Assembly: GCA_038255145.1 (NCBI GenBank) | Contig: JBBSLP010000018.1 | Location: 1-64,000 of the forward strand | Direction: 5' to 3' | Length of the DNA: 64,000 nucleotides | Origin: WHTX01 sp038255145 | GTDB taxonomy: Bacteria; Actinomycetota; Acidimicrobiia; Acidimicrobiales; CAIXPF01 | Shown: one piece after another, positions 1 to 6,491 of the stretch | Layout of the letters: the number at the start of each line of letters is the position of its first letter | Numbering within the stretch: the stretch's first letter is position 1 | Notes under the pieces: generated by a model | What the model saw: the letters and a program-made list of their open reading frames with translations, nothing else | What the model was told of the DNA's origin: nothing | Database searches by the model: none | Translations under genes and position numbers: made by a program

Positions 1-105
1 CACGTATGCCGCTGATGGTCCGCGCCGCAACTCCTCGTAGTACGGGTACGGATCGGCCTGGACGGCTGGATCGAACGGGCTGTACCGGGCGACGTCAACA
101 GACAT
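1..105 (-). CDS. Cytochrome P450, N-terminal part (runs off left edge)
   Basis: Only the first 35 residues are present, because the gene continues beyond base 1. They read as a typical P450 N-terminus: a short lead, then YSPFDPAVQADPYPYYEELR, the pattern that opens many actinobacterial CYPs (position-in-space followed by DPYPxYxxLR). P450s are heme monooxygenases that hydroxylate lipids, steroids or xenobiotics. The start at 105 is supported by a purine-rich ribosome binding site (GAAGGGGG) just upstream on the minus strand and a TAGCTT -10-like box further up, near 131-136. The heme-binding cysteine loop lies outside the window, so the family call rests on the N-terminus only. Confidence 0.7.
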   Translation of the reverse strand, partial: MSVDVARYSPFDPAVQADPYPYYEELRRGPSAAYV

Positions 106-507
106 GGGACCCCCTTCGGCTGTGTGTGACAAGCTACCAGATCTGTCGCACGACGTAGGCGGTTACTTCACGTCCCTTGAGGCCCCCGGTTGACGGACTT
201 CGCCGCTGAGGCGACTGCGAGTCGTCTTGATTGGGGGTCGCAGCCCGCGAACGCAGGCCAGACCCTCTGCGGGGCGGGCAGGTCGCCGGCTCGGCCTGGG
301 AGCCCCTGGTCTGGGCGGTCGGGGTTCCCTTGCCTGGTTGGGCTGCATCGACCGACGAGACCCGGCACCGTTGGTGTCTCAGTCGCTGTTTGAAGGAGCC
401 TTCAGGGCTTCCGGAGTCACCGCGGCAGCAGCGCGGCGTCTGGGGTGGAAGATAAGTCGCCTAGCGACTCGTTGGCCAGGGTGTTGACGCGGTCGAGGAC
501 CATCAAC
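106..507. other. Gene-poor stretch upstream of the P450
   Basis: This stretch holds the P450 leader and promoter at its left end. Otherwise I see no credible gene. Open frames exist on both strands but have no recognisable motif. A minus-strand tail near 417-500 could be the C-terminus of a lost gene. Confidence 0.5.
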
Positions 508-699
508 GTGGAGCGTTTCCCGATCCCGTTTATTGGTGCAGACGATGGGCTCGAGGCGTGCGATTTGTGTGGTACCGACCACGAGTTGTACACCGGCCAC
601 CTGCCCAGCAATAACCCAGTAATTCCCGGGCATGAGACGGTCGGAATCATCGAAGCGGTGGGTGAGGCAGCCGTGGGCTGGCCCGGCGGAGGTTGTCAC
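508..699 (+). pseudogene. Zinc alcohol dehydrogenase fragment
   Basis: About 60 codons resemble the N-terminal GroES-like domain of zinc-dependent medium-chain alcohol dehydrogenases. The frame shows CDLCGTDHELYTGHLP followed by PVIPGHETVGIIEAVG. These are the catalytic-zinc Cys (CxxCGTDxH) and the GHE zinc-ligand motif in the right spacing. The match stops abruptly near 690 with no Rossmann domain. The open frame continues upstream without similarity and without a convincing start. It is a truncated remnant next to transposase debris, so it is unlikely to be functional. Confidence 0.7.
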
Positions 700-703
700 T
701 CAG

Positions 704-892
704 TTACATGGTAATCAGAGTGGTTCCGTGTGCACGATAGTACTGTTCTGGGATGTTGTAGTTAATGGTTGAGTGGAGTCGTTGCCGGTTGTAAAATACC
801 TCGATGTACTCGAAGAGGGCGAACTCGAGTTCCGAGTGTGTGTGCCAGTCGTCGTCGTAGATGAGCTCGAGCTTGAGTGTCAAGAAGAACGA
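704..892 (-). pseudogene. IS3-family transposase C-terminal fragment
   Basis: The last 62 codons of an IS3 OrfB-type integrase are present. ESFFLTLKLELIYDDDW and FEYIEVFYNRQRLHSTINY match the conserved end of the rve domain, including the final glutamate of the DDE triad region. The catalytic aspartates are missing. Going upstream, the frame leaves homology at about 895, where an IS110 fragment on the other strand begins. Base composition is clearly more AT-rich than the neighbours, a sign of foreign origin. It is a dead remnant. Confidence 0.8.
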
Positions 893-896
893 TTCG

Positions 897-1082
897 GCGA
901 TCTTCGCGGTGCTCGAGGCCAACTTCGAGGTGTTGCTGGTCAAGGCGGCGCGCATGAAGAACGTGCCCGGCCGCAAGACCGACGTCGCAGACGCGGCGTG
1001 GGTCGCGCAGTTGCTCGAGCACGGCCTGCTGCGTGCCTCGTTCGTGCCCCCACCGAGGTTCCGCCAATTGCGGAACTTGACC
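897..1082 (+). pseudogene. IS110-family transposase internal fragment
   Basis: The frame reads FEVLLVKAARMKNVPGRKTD, then VADAAWVAQLLEHGLLRASF and VPPPRFRQLRNLT. This is the segment of IS110/IS1111 DEDD transposases around the conserved GRKTDxxDAxWLAxLLxxGL motif. The match ends at LRNLT, just where the family continues with RYR. Both ends of the gene are missing. It is nested between IS3 and IS1380 fragments. Confidence 0.8.
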
Positions 1083-1114
1083 TGCCCCCCGCCCGCCGTG
1101 ACGTGGTGGCCGCC

Positions 1115-1219
1115 CAGCGTCCCACGGTGGATCTCGACACGACCGATATCGAGGTCTACGGCCGGTACAAGCAGGGCGTCGCCTCCAACTACCAGGGTCA
1201 ACGGGTCGGACGGACCCAT
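1115..1219 (+). pseudogene. IS1380-family transposase middle fragment
   Basis: About 35 codons read TVDLDTTDIEVYGRYKQGV followed by ASNYQGQRVGRTH. This matches the first catalytic-aspartate region of IS1380-type DDE transposases (LDxDxTDxEVYGxxKxGxxYNYxGxRxGRPH). The piece stops where the oppositely oriented N-terminal piece begins (1215-1439), so the original gene was broken and one part inverted. Confidence 0.65.
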
Positions 1220-1439
1220 CCGTGCGGGCGTGGTCCAGGTCGACCATGAAGTCACCGCCCGTCAACATCACCTCCGCGGCGGCGAACACCAACTCCCCCG
1301 TTGACGGGCCCGGCCGGGCCCGGATCGGGCCGACCGCCTCGTCGATCGCCGCGCACACACCCAAGGCCCGGTCGACCTCCCCGACGAGCACCACCCCTGC
1401 CCGGGCCGTCACCGTGGGATCCGCCCCGCCCAGCAGCAC
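1215..1439 (-). pseudogene. IS1380-family transposase N-terminal fragment (inverted)
   Basis: About 75 codons on the minus strand read AGVVLVGEVDRALGVCAAID, then STGELVFAAAEVMLTGGDF and MVDLDHARTD. This is the N-terminal region typical of actinobacterial IS1380 transposases. The matching middle piece lies next to it but on the plus strand. An inverted pair AGGTGCCT/AGGCACCT around 1470 and 1531 could be terminal-repeat debris, but this is uncertain. Confidence 0.6.
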
Positions 1440-1580
1440 CCGGCCTCACTTCGCTATACTCTTCACCTCACAGGTGCCTTTCACGACGGCCATCGGAATG
1501 GTTTCGCAGCCTCGATTATCCGCCGTGAACAGGCACCTTGTCGCGAACCGAACCTACGTTCGACCCAACACCTCACGTTT
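1440..1580. other. Non-coding debris between IS1380 and relaxase remnants
   Basis: No gene is visible here. The stretch contains an inverted pair (AGGTGCCT near 1470, AGGCACCT near 1531) and no coding bias. Confidence 0.4.
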
Positions 1581-2570
1581 CTAGCTCTGATCGCCGAGGA
1601 GGGCGAGCACCCCGAGGGACTTTTCGGTGGTGAGGGTCACGTCGACCGACGCGCACGGCGGGGGCCCGGCGCCGTTTCCAGGAACTCGGCCAGGTGCCAG
1701 CGGGTCACGAGCCATTTGGCCGCGCGTGCCCCGGTAGGCCGCGAAGCACGACGACCGCGAGGGACGACCTACGTTGACGGCTGGTTCGATCTCGGCCGAG
1801 TGGGTCTCGTGGCGCTTCGCCACTTTCGTAGGTACCGGGTCGTGAGCCCGGCGAGGCGTGCCGCCTCACCGATGGGGAGTTGGTCGTCCTCGGCTCCTCC
1901 GGCGCGGATCTCGTCGGGGTGGACCGCGGCGGCGCGGGTGGACTTGCACGCGGCGAGCTCGGCGCTCGTCACCCATCGCTAGTCGTCCCCGTCGATGACA
2001 GGCACCAGAAAGGCGGCTCTCACCAGCCCCGTACGGTGAAACACGACCAACAGCACGACCTCCAGCACGACCATCGGCACGACCTTCAGCGGGCCCGCCT
2101 GGGCCCGGCGCTGCGTCGAGGGTGGCACCGGCGTCGAGCAGGCGGGCCGCTTCCGTCTTGGTCACACCGAGCGCCGCAGCTGCGTCGGTCTCGTCGTAGA
2201 GCAGGTCCCCGTCGGGGCCGACACGGGTGGGTGTCCCCGCCCCGAGATCGGCTCGCCGCCCGGCGGAACCCTGGGCAGAGATCAGCCGCCCGCCCATGCG
2301 CGGGTCCCGTCCTGACAGGACGGCGGCGAAGTCGGCGCGATATACGTCGCCTCGCGGGTCGGCGAGCGCTGCGGCCCGGCCGAGCCAACGACCGGGCTCC
2401 TCGCCGCCGTCGGCGTAGGAGCGGGACGGGCCCTCGCTGCAGCCCGCCGCGGCGCGTGGAGGCGGTGACAGCCCCGGGGCAGCCCTGGGTTGGAGGTAGC
2501 GGACGATGCCGGCGACGACCCGGCCGACATCGCTGCGGGAACCGCCCAGCGGGGTGACCGCGAACTTCAC
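1581..2570 (-). pseudogene. MobF (TrwC-like) relaxase N-terminal part, frameshifted
   Basis: Conserved pieces of a conjugative relaxase are spread over shifted frames. The likely GTG start at 2570 gives VVKFAVTPLGGSRSDVGRVV. Further on come SRSYADGGEEPGRWLG, LSGRDPRMGGRLIS and LLYDETDAAAALGVTKTEAA. A second frame (1972-1769) gives QLPIGEAARLAGLTTRYLRK. The first frame then resumes with AKRHETHSAEIEPAV, YRGTRGQM and VDVTLTTEKSLGVLALLGD, the usual TrwC LTFxxxKSxSxLxxLxxD motif, before a stop at 1581. Relaxases of this kind nick oriT and pilot plasmids or integrative elements. At least two frameshifts, a repeat insertion and the missing helicase half make it inactive. Confidence 0.7.
2042..2089. 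repeat. 4 x 12 bp tandem repeat inside the relaxase remnant
   Basis: Four 12-base units of the form CACGACCNNCAG/CGG lie head to tail at 2042, 2054, 2066 and 2078. On the minus strand they encode a repeating GRA(x) peptide in the relaxase frame. The family does not normally have such a repeat here, so it looks like slippage expansion in a decaying gene. Confidence 0.8.
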
Positions 2571-2709
2571 GACCCGGCCGGGCCGGGAGCGGCCGCAGGT
2601 TTCCCGAAGGGGAACCTGCAAATGTGTGACCTCTGGATCTGGCCTTCGCGGACGACAGGGTCGTGCCCTGCCCGTGAGCTGGCGAGGGGGTCGTGATGGC
2701 GGGGGACGC

Positions 2710-3261
2710 TCATCGTCCGCCGGCCCGGGACCGGACGGGCAGGGTTGCCGGTTCGACGGCTCGGGGGCGTTGGAGCCGGTCGAGGCGTCCGGTGACGGCG
2801 GCGACCTTCGGCCCGGTGTCCCCGGGCCCGGTGAGCTGTCGCACGTGGGCGTCGAGGAGGCGTTCGTGCGCCCCTCGGGTCCACTCGGCGAGCCGCTCGA
2901 GGTGGTGGGGTGCCAAGCCGGGCGCTCGGAGGTACACGTGGAGGGAGCGGCCCTGCTCGTGCCAGGCGCCCGCCCCTGGCGGACCACCCGGTCGAGGAAG
3001 TTCATGAGCCGGCTGTTCGCCCCGGCGCCGGCCCCGAGGCCCAACGTCCGGCCGAGCTCGCTCTGTGGGCGATCGTGGCCGGCACCCGTTCGGTCCACAG
3101 CGTGGGCATGCGCCGCAGCAAGAGCGTGCGCTCGGCCCGATGACCGGGCCCCAGCACTGCTCGAGGTAGGGATCGGACAGGTCGATCCCCGCCCGTCGTA
3201 ACCGGGCGTCGGGGTGATCGACGGGTGTGAACGTCAGGACTTCGTGGTTCTCCAGGCCCAA
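2710..3261 (-). pseudogene. Conserved mobile-element hypothetical, multiply frameshifted
   Basis: A minus-strand gene upstream of the relaxase remnant can be pieced together by hopping frames. The first frame gives MGLENHEVLTFTPVDHPDAR and DLSDPYLEQCWGPVIGPS. The second gives RTLLLRRMPTLWTERVPAT. The third gives LGRTLGLGAGAGANSRLMNF and LDRVVRQ. The first frame then returns with RSLHVYLRAPGLAPHHLERL, EWTRGAHERLLDAHV and a stop at 2710. I recall this protein type from actinobacterial genomes, where it has no assigned function. Three or more frameshifts make it a pseudogene, unless local sequence errors are involved. Confidence 0.55.
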
Positions 3262-3424
3262 CTAATGGCCGCGCCCTGCCCTGACCTTGTGCGACACGGC
3301 CCATGGGGCTCCCCAGATTGGACCGACGACAAAGGAATGTGCGGATCACGACCTGTAGCGGGCCCTTCAGCACGACCCCTGCACTCGAACCTGCCCATGT
3401 CCGAACGGCATACGGAGCTTCTCG

Positions 3425-3537
3425 ATGGCATCGATCCTGCACAAGCTCGACTGGGAATGGGCTGAGCTGGCCACCTCACCTCGAGCGCGACGAGCGCTCC
3501 TGCGCTGGGCCATCACCCACCCCGGCCTGGCCGGCGA
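3425..3537 (+). pseudogene. Fragment of a conserved actinobacterial hypothetical protein
   Basis: The frame starting at 3425 reads LHKLDWEWAELATSPRARRA then LLRWAITHPGLAG. This resembles the start of an actinobacterial hypothetical found near replication or sigma-factor-like genes, with a WARLxxSxRARRALRRWAxxHPxLAG-type opening. After about 38 codons the similarity ends and the frame turns into Arg/Pro-rich shadow sequence. It is probably truncated. Confidence 0.4.
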
Positions 3538-3545
3538 CGCTCCGA

Positions 3546-3866
3546 GGTCTCAGCGGAGCCGACGAGCACCACTCGCGAGGCGGTTACCACGACCAGCAAC
3601 CGGGACCGGTCAACGACCACGGCGACCGCTTCGACCACGACCACGGTGTCGTCAGCGGGCGTTACGTCGACGACCGGAGGCCGACTTCCCCGGCTACACC
3701 TCGAAAACGCGAGCCGGCTCCGGAACCACGTCTACGTCGTTGCGGGCCACGAGGCTGATGACCCGGTGGCCGAGATCCGCCGAGCCCTCGACCGCAGCGC
3801 CGCAAGCAGACGGCGATCGAGCATATGGAATTTGTCAACAACGGTCGAAATCTGACCCCCTTTCAA
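3546..3866. other. Stretch without recognisable genes
   Basis: There is no coding signal. Around 3600-3650 the sequence is enriched in repeated ACCACG/GACCACG words, which gives low-complexity Thr/His/Asp frames. I see nothing else in it. Confidence 0.5.
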
Positions 3867-4019
3867 CGGTTGAAAATTGGCCCCCCTCCCCTGGGTTCAC
3901 CGTCACGCTGCGTCGTCGAGGGTCGGTCAGTGGGCGGCCTCCTCGCCGAGGAGGTCGGTGATGGTGACGGGTTCGTCGCAGTGGGGGCAGGGCCCGCCGG
4001 GGGGGTCAATTTTCAACCG
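3867..4019. repeat. 13 bp inverted repeat pair, IS21-like end repeats
   Basis: CGGTTGAAAATTG at 3867-3879 is the exact reverse complement of CAATTTTCAACCG at 4007-4019. Related words (GGTCGAAATCTGACC near 3844 and GTCAGTATTCAGCCG near 4030) flank them. Such multiple TCAAxxTTCAACCG words are typical of the ends of IS21-family elements. About 130 bp remain between the arms, so this would be a collapsed element rather than an active one. Confidence 0.55.
3926..4018 (-). pseudogene. Short CxxC C-terminal remnant inside the inverted repeat
   Basis: On the minus strand an open frame passes through the right repeat arm and reads LKIDPPGGPCPHCDEPVTIT then DLLGEEAAH and a stop at 3926. CPHC is a zinc-knuckle-like pair. 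The codon bias fits the high-GC host, but there is no start codon and the piece is only about 30 codons. It is probably the tail of a lost transposition-related gene. The exact family is not recognised. Confidence 0.35.
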
Positions 4020-4053
4020 GTGGACGGGGGTCAGTATTCAGCCGTTGCCGACA

Positions 4054-4308
4054 GAGTTGGGCTGTGAGGCCAGAGGATGAGACCGAGGATGTGCTGACCG
4101 AAGGGGTGCGCACCTCACGGGCGATGCGGGAGCAAGCTGGCCTTCCGAGCACACTCACCTCAGCGGAGGTGCTCGCAAAGGTCCGAGGTGTGCTCGCGCC
4201 CGCGGAACGCTCCGGCAGGAGGACTGCGGCTACTCACGGGCGCACTCCGGGCGTTGGCCGCCCGAGATCTTCTCCGACAGGGCAGCGGTAGAGCATGAGG
4301 CCAGCGTC
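4054..4308. other. Spacer with one weak small ORF
   Basis: A plus-strand frame at 4064-4291 could encode 75 residues rich in Arg, Thr and Ala. It has no motif, no clear ribosome binding site and poor codon bias for this genome, so I do not call it a gene. Confidence 0.4.
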
Positions 4309-4503
4309 ATGAGCGATCCAAGCGGTGTGGCGCCCATGTTGTGCGGAGAGGCAGTCGATGTGAGTGAAACCGATCCGCTCCGCGTCGATCTCTACCTCCC
4401 GGGTGATGGCCGACCGGGCAGCTATTGGTGCCACAGCGAGTGCTTGGTCGACTACGCGCACCATTCGATTCCCCTATCACCTCTCCCTCTGGGGGGACCA
4501 GGC
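4309..4503 (+). pseudogene. Hypothetical protein with WCHxxC motif, 3' end lost
   Basis: The ATG at 4309 opens a frame with a plausible small protein: CGEAVDVSETDPLRVDLYLP then GSYWCHSECLVDYAHHS. The layout of an early Cys, a DPxxxxL strand and WCHxxCL is seen in small actinobacterial metal- or zinc-binding hypotheticals. From about 4504 the frame runs antisense into the serine recombinase gene and loses any protein character. The original 3' end therefore seems to have been cut off where the recombinase element begins. The function is unknown. Confidence 0.4.
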
Positions 4504-4556
4504 CGTCTACGGCAGACGAGATGCGCTCGATGCGTAGCCGAGCAGCCCTTCGACCC

Positions 4557-5871
4557 TCACGCACGCGGCTTCACTCGCAGCCGTGACGCATCGAAAGCCC
4601 GGCGTCGAGAGGGCGCCCGCGTCACCGTGATCGGCTCGAGGAGGATCTCGATCAGGCGGCGTTGGAAGTCGATGCCGCATGCGTCCCACGTTGTGACCAG
4701 CTCGTCGAACGTCGATGGCATCATGGGCATCTCGCCGGCTCGGCTGTGGCTCTTGGGCTCGACTTGGGCGGCGCAGATATGGTCGTCGAGCTTCGCTTGG
4801 CGAGCCCGGAAGGTCGCTCGGTCGATGTCGCCCTCGGTGTAGAGGCCGATCAGGCGCTCTCTGGAGGTCGGCCAGCGCGTTCGACGCCGACCCGGACGTG
4901 CCCACCGGAGCCAGCCCGCCCATGGCCGCCCTCGTCACCGGGTCGGCGAGCATGCCGCAGATCAGATCTCGGACGTAGGCCTCCAGCCCGTTGGCCTGGA
5001 TGCGGATGCCGCCGCAGCCGCCCATGCCCGGCCCGTTGCGGCACGCGTATGACCGCCCGCCGTTCTCCCTCGTCAGTGAGCGGAGCGGGCCGCCGCACCT
5101 GCCGCAGATCAGGAACCCGACGAGCGGATAGCTCCGACCCTTCCGGGGCTTCGACGGGCGTGGTGCGAGCGCCGCCACCAGGGCGTCGTGGCGGTCCTCG
5201 TCGACTATCCGCTTCCATTGGCCGTGGCCGACCACGGTACCTCGGTGCGTCCGGGAGCCGGCGATGCGCGGCGACGTCAGGATCGACGTCAACGTCTGGA
5301 CGCTCCACGCCGTGCCGGTCACCGTCGGCACGCCGCTCGAGTTCCAGTCGGTGCAGATGCTCCAGACCGACTCCCCGGCGAGCACCCGTTCGGCGGCTTC
5401 CTCGATCCGCTCGACCTCGGCCTCGACGTGTTCGCTCATGCCGTGCGAGAACCCGTATGGCCGACGGCCACCCATCCGCGGCACACCCTCCTTCGCCTCG
5501 CGAGCCCGGACGGCCTCCTCGAACGCGTCGACCAGGGGAGCCCAGCCGGGTCCGCCGTCTCGAGATAGCCGATCGGTCTCTTAGGCGACGACGCGGTCGA
5601 CCTCACCTCGTCGGATCAGGTCGAGCAGCTCCCCGAACTTCGGCCGGTTGCGTCCCCGGTTGCTGTAGCCCGACGTCGACGGCGCCTCGACCAACTCGGC
5701 CACGACCTCGAGCCCCAAGCGAGCGGCCGCTTCCCGGCGGGCCTCGACCTGCACGTCGAGCGAAGCGGACCCTTCCCGCGTGATCGACTGCCGGGCGTAG
5801 AGCGCGGCTCGACCCCGAAGGGCCGTCGCCGTGGACCGGCGATTCGAGCGCGCGCGAGGAGAGGCAGCCAT
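4557..5871 (-). pseudogene. Large serine recombinase (integrase), one nonsense and one frameshift
   Basis: The start at 5871 gives a resolvase catalytic domain: YARQSITREGSASLDVQVEA with the nucleophile Ser, then GYSNRGRNRPKFGELLDLI. At 5583-5581 an in-frame TAA follows DRVVA, and the same frame continues directly with ETDRLSRDGGPGWAPLVDAF. A recombinase domain follows (RMGGRRPYGFSHGM, GVPTVTGTAWSVQTLTSIL), then a zinc ribbon with CGRCGG and CRNGPGMGGCGG. Near 4866 one extra base shifts the frame. The correct frame then gives ERLIGLYTEGDIDRATFRAR and FQRRLIEILLEPITV, ending at 4557. About 430 codons is normal for this family. With these two lesions, it is a recently dead phage- or ICE-type integrase. 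Confidence 0.85.
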
Positions 5872-5962
5872 GATCGACGAGTGCGAGATGTCGACGGCGC
5901 GATCGCGCCGTCCGACGCACTAGGCCGGCTCAGCGAGCTGGATCTCTCAGCACTCGGTAGCC

Positions 5963-6334
5963 AAACCTACGGAGTTCACCAACACCGGGAACACCACGGT
6001 CGAAGCGTTGGAGCGGGCCTTCGCCCTACGGGAGCGGCGCTGCCGGCTGCGCCGGGGCAGCGGTGGCGGCGGCTCGGCGCCGGGCGGCGAGGGCATCGAG
6101 CGCGACGTCGAGGTGCTCGAGGACGTGACCCTGTCCCTCATCACCGAGCGTCGGGTATCCCGACCCTGGGGCCTGGGAGGGGGTGAACCCGGAGCGGTGG
6201 GGGAGAACTGGCTCTTGCCCCAAGGTGACGAGGCCAGGGCCGAACGCCTGGCCGACAAGTGCACCGTCCACCTCGTCGCCGGTGACGTCGTGCGCATGCT
6301 CACCCCCGGTGGAGGGGGCTGGGGCCGGGCCTGA
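5963..6334 (+). pseudogene. Hydantoinase B (HyuB) C-terminal fragment
   Basis: About 123 codons match the C-terminus of N-methylhydantoinase/acetophenone carboxylase subunit B. Visible pieces are TEFTNTGNTTVEALERAFAL, RLRRGSGGGGSAPGGEGIER, SLITERRVSRPWGLGGGEPG and VVRMLTPGGGGWG. The intact subunit is over 500 residues and works with HyuA in ATP-dependent hydantoin or 5-oxoproline cleavage. The 5' part is absent. Homology begins just to the right of the recombinase promoter region, so this looks like the chromosomal side of an insertion or deletion junction. Confidence 0.75.
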
Positions 6335-6491
6335 GCGCGGCCGGTGCGGGGCCGACAGGCTGGGCCCCGGCCCCGGCCCCGGCCGCGGGCGCCGGCTGGC
6401 GGCAACCGGTCAGACTGGCCCGGCGCAGGCGGATCCGCGGCCCATGGGGGCGGTTGCCGTCGGGCGCACCCTCTACGACCGGAGCCGGCCG

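Noticed and set aside
1866..3098. 410-codon minus-strand open frame taken as one gene
   Set aside because: Only parts of it match the relaxase and the upstream hypothetical. The remainder is out-of-frame sequence of those two genes, so it is two damaged genes rather than one.
4064..4291. 75-codon plus-strand ORF
   Set aside because: It has poor codon bias, no ribosome binding site and no recognisable motif.
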